Of a DNA stretch of 28,111 nt, positions 22,587 to 28,111 are shown piece by piece. The position numbers and the translations under genes were made by a program. How positions within the stretch are numbered: position 1 is the stretch's first letter; the number at the start of each line of letters is the position of its first letter. Below the pieces are notes generated by a model. It saw only the letters and a list, made by a program, of their open reading frames with translations, had not been told where the DNA came from and searched no databases. The stretch is from a virus. The stretch lies in the IMG/VR virus record IMGVR_UViG_3300009104_000097, positions 1 to 28,111 of that record. One strand, written 5' to 3'.

Positions 22587-23169
22587 GCAAGATGTAGAAA
22601 CTACAATGCTTGGTAAGAAATTTACTAAGCAAGATATTTTTATTGACCAGATAATTACCAATCCGTCTAAGAGTTGGATTCAGCTTGCTTTAAAATCTGG
22701 GTATGCTACCAAGTCTATCGACAAAACTGTTGGTAGATTAGCGAAAGACAAGGTGTTTCTTTCTAGGCTAGAGGATAGGAAGAGAGAGATACAGGCAAGG
22801 TTATTAGTTTCTGCTGATAAGGTAGCTGAAGAATACGCAAGGATAGCGTTCCTTGACCCTAAAGAATATATTGAATACACCCAAGATGGCGGTGTAGTTT
22901 CTAAAAATTCTGGTCAGGTTGACCTAAGACCTGTAGTTGAGATACAGGAAAGCAGATCAGGCAAGGGTTCTAATGGAAAGAATACCATTACCTTAAAGTT
23001 TCATGATAAGATGGATGCACTAAAAGCATTAAGGGAGATGTTCGGATATGACAAACCAGCTAAGCACGCTCACCTCGTTGCAGGGAGTGGACAAGGAATT
23101 GATTCAAAGAAAATTGAGTCAGCTATCTTCGGACTCCTTGGAGGAACTACACCGCCTACTGCTAATTAA
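22579..23169 (+). CDS. Terminase small subunit
   Basis: A 196-residue protein fitting the Terminase_2 style small subunit. Residues about 12-60 contain the DNA-binding helix-turn-helix-like region (FIDQIITNPSKSWIQLALKS, then GYATKSIDKTVGRLAKD, where GYA..SI. is the typical aGYs motif). A helical segment follows (ADKVAEEYARIAFLDPKEYI), then strands and KFHDKMDALKALREMFGYDK, a common closing motif of the family. It would recognise the packaging start site and load the large subunit. The start overlaps the preceding gene by 8 bases, and the last 122 bases overlap the ATPase-half gene in a different frame. Confidence 0.75.
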   Translation: MDKQDVETTMLGKKFTKQDIFIDQIITNPSKSWIQLALKSGYATKSIDKTVGRLAKDKVFLSRLEDRKREIQARLLVSADKVAEEYARIAFLDPKEYIEYTQDGGVVSKNSGQVDLRPVVEIQESRSGKGSNGKNTITLKFHDKMDALKALREMFGYDKPAKHAHLVAGSGQGIDSKKIESAIFGLLGGTTPPTAN

Positions 23170-23770
23170 AAATTGGTCAGAGCATCCAAACAATTTTATA
23201 TTTTCTGGTTATGTTAAGACAAAAGATGAACATGATGCAGACAATCCTGTTAAACCATTCCCAGATAAACCCTACCTAAGAGAAGTAATAGATGTAGTCC
23301 ATAATTCTGACAGGTTATTTATACCCAAGAGCAGACAGATAAGAATGTCTTGGGTCATGGTACTGTATGCTTTATGGGTTGCTTTATTTTTCCCACATCA
23401 ATCCATCTTTATACAATCCAAGAAGGAAGAAGATGCGGCCGCTCTAGTATTTGACAAGAAGATAGAGAACTCACGAATGAGTTTTGTTTACTTTCATCTA
23501 CCAGATTGGCTAAAGGCAATGGTTCCTATTGATACTAGCTATGCCAAAATAAGATTTGCCAATGGCAGTATTGTATGGGGGATACCAGAAGGTGGGCATA
23601 TCATTAGATCGCACACTGCTAGTCTGGTTATATCAGATGAGTGTGCATTCCAACCAGAGTTTGAATCAGCATATACAGCAGCGATTCCTATGGCTAAAAA
23701 GATTATAGGATTAAGCTCTGCATCTGGTGGAACTTTCTTTGGGGATATAGTGTGCGAAGTAATTCAGTAA
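23048..23770 (+). CDS. Terminase large subunit, N-terminal ATPase half (separate gene)
   Basis: A 240-residue protein with the TerL packaging ATPase only. Motifs: FSGYVKTKDEHD.DNPVKPFP near 52-72, Walker A-like PKSRQIRMSW at 93-102 (Arg99 where Gly is usual), Walker B with catalytic Glu in LVISDE at 193-198, and the coupling motif GLSSASGGTFF at 221-231. It stops 10 residues after that (DIVCEVIQ), exactly in the linker that normally leads into the nuclease domain; that domain is the gene at 20776. It must therefore work with the separate nuclease polypeptide. It starts inside the small-subunit gene (122-base overlap), and its last 7 bases overlap the convergent M15 peptidase gene. Confidence 0.85.
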   Translation: MTNQLSTLTSLQGVDKELIQRKLSQLSSDSLEELHRLLLIKNWSEHPNNFIFSGYVKTKDEHDADNPVKPFPDKPYLREVIDVVHNSDRLFIPKSRQIRMSWVMVLYALWVALFFPHQSIFIQSKKEEDAAALVFDKKIENSRMSFVYFHLPDWLKAMVPIDTSYAKIRFANGSIVWGIPEGGHIIRSHTASLVISDECAFQPEFESAYTAAIPMAKKIIGLSSASGGTFFGDIVCEVIQ

Positions 23771-24135
23771 ATCCATGTCAACATTTGTGACTTGTCTTTA
23801 TCTACATCAACATGAATGAAGTTGTCCTTGCCAGAGATACCAATGCGTTTAAAAAGCTGATGCTTGAATATTAAATCCAGTAGGACGTACCTTTCTCTGC
23901 TACTCTTTGCTGAGATATCTGCCGCTTCCCCTTTAATATGAGAACTGGTAGGTCGAGATATAGAAATTGGATGTTCTGGACATCTATATCCTGACGTAAT
24001 AATGATGGGTAATCCATACAGTTCACGCAACCTGTCTAACTTTTCTACTAACTCAAGTTTAATTTTCCCCTTACCACTACCACAATGTTGGCAAGCAAAT
24101 TCTCTTGGGTTAAAATATTTGATATCATCCCACAT
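23764..24135 (-). CDS. M15-family peptidase, candidate endolysin
   Basis: A 123-residue protein of Peptidase_M15_3 style, close to the usual length for the bare domain. Zinc ligands are visible: His66 and Asp73 in SSHIKGEAADIS, and His108 in FIHVDVD. The upstream features YFNPREFACQHCG and IIITSGYRCPEH are typical of phage M15 enzymes. It would cut peptide cross-links in peptidoglycan (D-Ala-D-Ala or L-Ala-D-Glu type specificity cannot be told). AGGAGA lies about six bases before the ATG. It is the last gene of the minus-strand operon, far from the membrane-protein cluster at 2119-3895, so the endolysin and holin/spanin candidates are on opposite strands. No signal peptide, so a holin is needed. 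Confidence 0.8.
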   Translation of the reverse strand: MWDDIKYFNPREFACQHCGSGKGKIKLELVEKLDRLRELYGLPIIITSGYRCPEHPISISRPTSSHIKGEAADISAKSSRERYVLLDLIFKHQLFKRIGISGKDNFIHVDVDKDKSQMLTWIY

Positions 24136-24490
24136 AATTTTCTCCTATTGCTAATTGGGTGCAAAAGGTATCCAATGGTATTACCGAATAGTATTCATGA
24201 GATACATTCTCGTAAGGTATTACCACCCTCCAATTCTCTCTACTCTTTCTGAAGAACAAGACAGGCTTTTTGCCATTCGCCTGTTCAACAGTTTGTTTCC
24301 ACCATTTTTCAATAGATAATTTCTCTTGGAACTTGACTTCGATTGCCCATCCTTTTAATCCTAGTACATCATAACCACCCTCTGCTGTCTGCATCAGGTT
24401 ACGTTTAAATTCTCCACCGAGTTTATCACTCAGTATCTTACACACTTCCCTCTCTCCCCTTTGCCCCTTCTGTCTGCTTGCTCGGCTCAT
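24125..24490 (-). CDS. PDDEXK nuclease, Holliday-junction-resolvase-like
   Basis: A 121-residue protein. I choose the ATG at 24490, preceded by AAGGAG nine bases upstream, over a longer form that would overlap the zinc-ribbon gene further. It begins SRASRQKGQRGEREVCKIL, giving the N-terminal Glu of the fold (GERE, residues 12-15), then TAEGGYDVLGLKG with Asp41, and AIEVKFQ with Glu51 and Lys53: the D-...-E-x-K nuclease centre. This pattern is common in phage resolvase-like or VRR-like nucleases acting on recombination or replication intermediates. Exact substrate unknown. Overlaps the zinc-ribbon gene by 53 bases and the M15 gene by 11. Confidence 0.7.
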   Translation of the reverse strand: MSRASRQKGQRGEREVCKILSDKLGGEFKRNLMQTAEGGYDVLGLKGWAIEVKFQEKLSIEKWWKQTVEQANGKKPVLFFRKSRENWRVVIPYENVSHEYYSVIPLDTFCTQLAIGENYVG

Positions 24491-24611
24491 CTGCTGTTTC
24501 TCCTTGACAACACGGTGAATAGTTCTGCCCACAATTATTGCATTGGACATGACCATGAATCTCTACTGGTATTGTTACCCTGTTACAGATGCTACATATC
24601 TCTTCATTCAT
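24438..24611 (-). CDS. Small zinc-ribbon protein
   Basis: A 57-residue protein; start at the ATG at 24611, which overlaps the preceding stop as ATGA. Two Cys pairs are visible: EEICSICNRVTIPVE and HVQCNNCGQNYSPCC, a treble-clef or zinc-ribbon arrangement (C-x2-C then C-x2-C), followed by a charged tail. Small zinc ribbons between replication and nuclease genes are common in phages; they usually bind nucleic acid or a partner protein. A longer form from a TTG at 24623 is possible. The last 53 bases overlap the nuclease gene in another frame. Confidence 0.6.
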   Translation of the reverse strand: MNEEICSICNRVTIPVEIHGHVQCNNCGQNYSPCCQGETADEPSKQTEGAKGREGSV

Positions 24612-25090
24612 TTTTTCCCCCAAGGTTTTAATAGATTCTCAGGGAAATTATGAAGTTCACTTTGATCCATCATATAAACTGGGCCGTTACCCAGTTCCCC
24701 AAGGTGTTCTTTGTTAATAATCTCTGGGGCATAAGCCCATCCTATTATTTCATACCGAGGCATGGAGCCAACAACAAGAACGTAAGCATCACACTCTGAT
24801 ATTTTTTTTGTTGATGATACAAGTAACCTTCCATTCTTGTGCCTTGTTGTCTTAACATCTACCTTCATACCATGTGCTAAGAAATCATACTTGCCAGGAA
24901 TAGTAGCAAAATCTGGGTATAGATTACATGCCTTAGCGAAAACAAGCTCACCGCCAACACCTTCTACCTCTGTTTCATATGCAGACATTGTGCCTGCTTT
25001 CTGGTTGACTATACCCTTCTTTCTATTAGACGCATACCTTTCCTTGCCTACCAATACTGCAATCATTCTTTCATTTTTATTGAGTTCCAT
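24608..25090 (-). CDS. Second PDDEXK-fold nuclease-like protein
   Basis: A 160-residue protein. The core reads GVGGELVFAKACNLYPDF (Glu48), then GKYDFLAHGMKVDVKTTRHK with Asp69 and the Asp78-x-Lys80 motif, then a strand pair (CDAYVLVVGSMPRYEIIGWA). This is the layout of small restriction-endonuclease-fold proteins, with an initial charged region that may bind DNA. It is only distantly like the nuclease at 24125. It sits between two unknown genes and the zinc-ribbon gene, with one base before it and an ATGA overlap after. Possible roles are host DNA degradation or recombination; these are not decided by sequence. Confidence 0.65.
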   Translation of the reverse strand: MELNKNERMIAVLVGKERYASNRKKGIVNQKAGTMSAYETEVEGVGGELVFAKACNLYPDFATIPGKYDFLAHGMKVDVKTTRHKNGRLLVSSTKKISECDAYVLVVGSMPRYEIIGWAYAPEIINKEHLGELGNGPVYMMDQSELHNFPENLLKPWGKK

Positions 25091-25091
25091 A

Positions 25092-25367
25092 TCAATAGCA
25101 CCTGAGATATTCCTTCTTAATTTTTTCTAGTTCATCAAAGTAATCTGCTCTTTCTCCTTCGGTTATGTTCCTTACATCCCTTTTGTTTACTGCCATCTTT
25201 GCCGCCCATGTATTATAAGCTAGAAGCTCTATCCTTGAAAGGTCTTGAGGTACTATAGGAAACTTGCTTTCCTTTTCAAGTCTTGCTTGCCTCAATGCTT
25301 CTCTCATTTCATCTCTTGCTTTATCCAGCTCTTCTATTGTTGGTTTATGCTTATTTTCCTCTTTCAT
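25092..25367 (-). CDS. Hypothetical small helical protein
   Basis: A 91-residue protein with a strong AAAGGAG Shine-Dalgarno before the ATG. It is strongly charged and mostly helical: KPTIEELDKARDEMREALRQ at the start, then a short Pro-containing turn (FPIVPQDLSR) and a second helical half (YFDELEKIKKEY). No motif recognised. It overlaps the previous gene by 17 bases and is one base from the next, so it is part of the replication operon. Confidence 0.6.
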   Translation of the reverse strand: MKEENKHKPTIEELDKARDEMREALRQARLEKESKFPIVPQDLSRIELLAYNTWAAKMAVNKRDVRNITEGERADYFDELEKIKKEYLRCY

Positions 25368-25863
25368 TTCTTTCTCCTTTTAAAATTTTACCACCAAACT
25401 TCTTACCTTGATGGAGCCAGTAAAGCATTTCTTTATCCAGCCCCTTTAATCTTGGCAGTTCACTTTCCATATACACAGCCAAGTCTTTCTTGTATGCGAG
25501 ATTCACGCCAAGCTTATCTTTCCATTGATGTAAACTATTTTCTTTCTTTGAAAGAATATCAAATGCATGTGAATCTCTAGCTAAATAAAATGGTTCACCA
25601 AGATGTGGTGAATATAACATAATGTAACCTTGTTTTTTATATTGTTCTCTCCACCTTTCTACTTGAATGATATCAAGTGCTTTGAATGTTTTATCAAGGG
25701 CATCCCTTTGTCTATCGGCTATTGTATCACCCTTGGCATCATCAATGAATCCTTTATAAACTTCCCTTGTCTTGTCACCTAACGTCAAAAGAATTAAAGG
25801 TTCATCAGGTTCAACCCCTTTCTTTTCTAATACTGCATCAGCATCTGATTCATATTTTCCCAC
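25351..25863 (-). CDS. Hypothetical protein downstream of helicase
   Basis: A 170-residue protein starting at GTG with AAGGAG nine bases upstream; the start lies inside the last codons of the helicase gene (14-base overlap). It is soluble and charged with mixed predicted helix and strand (PLILLTLGDKTREVYKGFID, GYIMLYSPHLGEPFYLARDS, LYWLHQGKKFGGKIL). No known motif. Coupling to the helicase suggests a replication accessory, but that is from position only. Confidence 0.6.
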   Translation of the reverse strand: MGKYESDADAVLEKKGVEPDEPLILLTLGDKTREVYKGFIDDAKGDTIADRQRDALDKTFKALDIIQVERWREQYKKQGYIMLYSPHLGEPFYLARDSHAFDILSKKENSLHQWKDKLGVNLAYKKDLAVYMESELPRLKGLDKEMLYWLHQGKKFGGKILKGERNERGK

Positions 25864-27229
25864 TTGGCATCTCTCCTTCCGTCATTAATTGAGTACGCTC
25901 ATTGTAGTTAAGGTATATGTTTCTAGGTGCTACACCGTTACGGTTCTTTCTAAGATTAACTATGTACTGTTTGTATTTGTCTGGTTCATTTTCCCCCTTA
26001 TCTGTATTCTTAATCCATTCATAATAAAGAATCATAAACGTATCAGCATCTTGAGCCAACTGCCAACACTCACCGATGTTTGATAGTTCTGGTTCCTTCT
26101 CGCCATCCCTGTTCATCTGTGCTACGACAATCAGTTTAATCCCAAGCGTTGTGCATACTTGCTTGAGCATCTGGTTGTATCTTCCAAGGCTAATCCTCTT
26201 GGAGTTCTCTTTAAATGCTAGCTTGTCATTCCTGATGTGTCCTATGTAATCAACAATGACTACCTTGATGTCGTGCCTTGAATGATACTTATGTATCAAG
26301 GTTGTTATATGGTTTATATTTTTTGGTGTGTTGTCTGTCATATACAGGGAAGACTCTTCAAGTTTCTCTGCAAATCTAGCCACCAGTTTAAAATCCTCTG
26401 GGTTGTTTCCATAATCACCAGTGTCTATCTTGTCAATCTCAACACCAGATAAGATGCTCAATACACGAGTAATGATTTCATCAATGTTCATCTCAAGGTT
26501 AATGTATAGAACAGGTACGTTTGTAACAGCTAGGTTCAACGCCATGTTCAATGATAACCCTGTCTTGCCCACACCTGTACTAGCTGCGATGCAATTAACA
26601 TCTCGCAATCTTTTCATGTATCTATCTAACAAAGGGAAACCTGTCTGGTATCCTCCTGTTTCCTCTGGTGCTTCATACCTTTGCTTCGCATTCTTATAGC
26701 CAAGTGATGCCATATCTTCTGGTGAATAAACATCAATCGACTTCTTGTTACCCTCAACCTCATTCATTAATCTAAAAATAATTGAATGAGTATCATCCAA
26801 TACATCGGATGGGTCATCATCTACCTTGAAGGCATTACTTATGATTGGCTCTACCTGTTTAAGAAACTTTCTCTTAATTGCTAAAGCTTTTACCTTTCTA
26901 CAATGGTGAGCAAGTGCAGTTGATGTTGGAATATAATCTTCCACATCACTTAACTTTTCAATACCGCCAACCTTGTCTAACAAATTTAAATTCTTTAGCT
27001 CTTCAGAGACATTGATAACATCTATCGGCTGTCCTTTCTTGCTAAGATTTATCATTGCTTGATAGGAATGACGACCCACATCAGTCCAGAAATCTTCAAC
27101 ATCCACAAGAGACATGGCTTCATGTACTGCCCCTTGTGAACCTGGATGAAAGATAGAACCAATAATAGAATACTCTGACTCTCTGGAGAATGGAGCCATT
27201 CTGCCTACATCAAACACAGGCTTACTCAT
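25850..27229 (-). CDS. dnaB: DnaB-type replicative helicase
   Basis: A 459-residue protein, the usual length for DnaB. Residues 12-110 are the N-terminal domain (PFSRESEYSIIGSIF, as in the SxExE/EQSVLGAI start of DnaB). Then a linker and the RecA-like core: Walker A AASTGVGKT at 215-223, catalytic Glu246 in LYINLEMN, Walker B VVIVDYIGHI at 323-332, and motif QMNRDGEKEPELSNI followed by an arginine-rich segment NLRKNRNG. It unwinds DNA at the replication fork as a hexamer. AAAGGAG precedes the ATG. The start overlaps the preceding gene by 8 bases. A polymerase or primase would be expected to the right of the window. Confidence 0.92.
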   Translation of the reverse strand: MSKPVFDVGRMAPFSRESEYSIIGSIFHPGSQGAVHEAMSLVDVEDFWTDVGRHSYQAMINLSKKGQPIDVINVSEELKNLNLLDKVGGIEKLSDVEDYIPTSTALAHHCRKVKALAIKRKFLKQVEPIISNAFKVDDDPSDVLDDTHSIIFRLMNEVEGNKKSIDVYSPEDMASLGYKNAKQRYEAPEETGGYQTGFPLLDRYMKRLRDVNCIAASTGVGKTGLSLNMALNLAVTNVPVLYINLEMNIDEIITRVLSILSGVEIDKIDTGDYGNNPEDFKLVARFAEKLEESSLYMTDNTPKNINHITTLIHKYHSRHDIKVVIVDYIGHIRNDKLAFKENSKRISLGRYNQMLKQVCTTLGIKLIVVAQMNRDGEKEPELSNIGECWQLAQDADTFMILYYEWIKNTDKGENEPDKYKQYIVNLRKNRNGVAPRNIYLNYNERTQLMTEGEMPSGKI

Positions 27230-27587
27230 TTAGCATCTCCTTTCTATATTGTTCTAATCTTAACTGCTCCTTCTGTTGCTGTACTCTTCGTACCTCAGAT
27301 AGAGAACCGAAGGTTGCTGCTTTGGTACTGTTCAATCTCATAGTTTGAATAGCATCAAACCATTTGATAAAACCTGGAATGTTCTTGGCGTTCTGCAACC
27401 AAGGGTCTTTACACTCAAGAAGGAACTTGAATGTATCAACCAGATTCTCATAACCTACTGCGGTAGCAAGAGCATTGATGTTTCTACCTTGTTCTTGGTA
27501 GGCTTTATTGCTATGAGGCACACCAAAATGTTCCTCGTATATAGCTTTCAAGTCACCAATGATTTCTCCTGCTGTCTTCTTGGTCAT
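27222..27587 (-). CDS. Hypothetical protein upstream of helicase, possible replication accessory
   Basis: A 121-residue helical, charged protein with a very strong GAGGAGG Shine-Dalgarno inside the end of the preceding methyltransferase gene. Its stop and the DnaB start overlap. Features: an N-terminal helix (AGEIIGDLKAIYEEHFG), a middle reading GYENLVDTFKFLLECKDPWL with IPGFIKWFDAI, and a Gln/Arg-rich end (VQQQKEQLRLEQYRKEML). Phage helicase loaders and DnaD-like proteins often sit directly upstream of the helicase and end in such helices, but no diagnostic motif is seen, so this is only a candidate loader. Confidence 0.55.
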   Translation of the reverse strand: MTKKTAGEIIGDLKAIYEEHFGVPHSNKAYQEQGRNINALATAVGYENLVDTFKFLLECKDPWLQNAKNIPGFIKWFDAIQTMRLNSTKAATFGSLSEVRRVQQQKEQLRLEQYRKEMLNE

Positions 27588-28111
27588 TAGTCCTCCTCAT
27601 AAAAATCTAAGTTTCGTTGACTAAATCTTTTCATACTTATATCTATATAATCTTGGTTCAATTCTATTCCAATCACCTTCCTTCCTAGTTTGACAGCCAT
27701 AACTCCAGTAGTACCTGACCCCCAGAAAGGATCAAGCACCGTGTCACCTACCTTACTACCTGCCTTGATACAGTATTCTGGTAGCTTGGGTGGGAATACA
27801 GCAAAGTGTGCCTCACTGTATGGCTTGAGGTTAATATTCCATACATCTCTTTTGTTTCTAAACTCACCAGTATTTGTATTGATTGAGTTCATTGAAGTGC
27901 CACGCCTTGCATCTGGACGTTCACCTCTGTTATCCCCTGCATATAAAGCACGTTCTTGCAATGCTTCATAGTCAAAGTAATACTGTCTACTCTTGGATAG
28001 TAAAAAGATATACTCATGTGACTTAGTGCATCTATCTTTGACAGGCTCTGGCATAGCGTTTGGTTTATTCCATATGATGTCCTGCCTCAGATACCACCCA
28101 TCATTCCTTAA
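27587..28111 (-). CDS. DNA methyltransferase (N4/N6 type), 5' end cut by window
   Basis: The frame is open to the right edge, so the gene continues outside; an ATG at 28054 would start in the middle of a conserved block. The visible 174 residues begin [20 protein letters not shown] and [14 protein letters not shown], typical of the DNA_methylase (PF01555) family between the catalytic motif and the target region. The SAM-binding end is [20 protein letters not shown], then [10 protein letters not shown]. Since the SAM motif comes last and the catalytic (D/N)PPY motif must lie earlier, outside the window, it is a beta-type enzyme. It methylates adenine (N6) or cytosine (N4), probably to protect phage DNA or mark it. 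It is the most upstream visible gene of the operon; the stop overlaps the next start (TAATG). Confidence 0.85.
   Translation of the reverse strand, partial: LRNDGWYLRQDIIWNKPNAMPEPVKDRCTKSHEYIFLLSKSRQYYFDYEALQERALYAGDNRGERPDARRGTSMNSINTNTGEFRNKRDVWNINLKPYSEAHFAVFPPKLPEYCIKAGSKVGDTVLDPFWGSGTTGVMAVKLGRKVIGIELNQDYIDISMKRFSQRNLDFYEED

Noticed and set aside
21655-23047. Intein or group I intron as cause of the terminase split
   Set aside because: An insertion would leave the N-half first and the C-half second. Here the order is reversed, the ATPase half ends DIVCEVIQ with no intein start block, and the interval is filled by ordinary genes including the small subunit.
20700-23800. Matching short sequences at 20776 and 23770 that would allow excision of a circle re-joining the terminase halves
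   Set aside because: The halves would fuse in frame if the segment were circularised, but I found no direct repeat longer than a few bases at those two edges, only a loose GAAG-AATT resemblance, so there is no sequence support for programmed excision.
23740-23800. Terminator between the converging terminase and M15 genes
   Set aside because: Only a weak GTCA/TGAC inverted repeat and no T-run; the genes overlap by seven bases.
1-28111. tRNA genes, CRISPR arrays, insertion sequences, integrase or attachment sites
   Set aside because: Coding density leaves no space for RNA genes; no repeated spacer-like array, transposase or recombinase motif was seen.

Overview
The window is an AT-rich piece of a double-stranded DNA phage genome, or a prophage-like copy of one. 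Features that point to a tailed phage of a Gram-negative bacterium, probably short-tailed (podovirus-like): C1q-type fibre proteins paired with tail-assembly-chaperone-like genes, both terminase subunits, three very large candidate ejection proteins one of which carries a lytic transglycosylase domain, a DnaB-type helicase, a DNA methyltransferase and two PDDEXK nucleases. The Gram-negative host is inferred from two lipobox signal peptides and a spanin-like lipoprotein. No portal, capsid, polymerase or integrase gene lies in the window, so this is only part of the genome. Resemblance to phages of marine bacteria is an impression from family style, not a search result. Coding is almost gapless: no stretch of 300 bases lacks a gene, many stop/start pairs overlap as TAATG, TGATG or ATGA, and I saw no tRNA, CRISPR array, insertion sequence or convincing terminator.

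Layout. Positions 1-2116 (+) hold tail-fibre modules: two fibre genes and three copies (one cut by the window edge) of a small chaperone-like gene. Positions 2119-3895 (+) hold eight small genes, seven of which have a membrane segment or signal peptide; the likely lysis functions are here, including a lipoprotein gene embedded out of frame in another gene. Positions 3902-6285 (+) hold an acetyltransferase-like gene and two small Ala/Gln/Arg-rich virion-type proteins. Positions 6282-6944 (-) hold a lone M48 metalloprotease lipoprotein facing against the late genes, with its own sigma70-like promoter. Positions 7015-20773 (+) hold three giant proteins of 1037, 2485 and 1062 residues. Positions 20776-23770 (+) hold the DNA-packaging genes. 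Positions 23764-28111 (-) hold a tight operon read right to left: DNA methyltransferase, unknown gene, DnaB helicase, two unknown genes, PDDEXK nuclease, zinc-ribbon protein, second PDDEXK nuclease, M15 peptidase.

The most unusual feature is the large terminase. Its ATPase half (23048-23770) and nuclease half (20776-21654) are separate genes in reversed order: the C-terminal half lies about 1.4 kb upstream of the N-terminal half, with the small-subunit gene and others in between. The two pieces together give a complete set of motifs and a normal length (240 + 292 residues), so this looks like a working two-polypeptide motor made by a rearrangement rather than decay. A 12-bp direct repeat brackets the nuclease gene.
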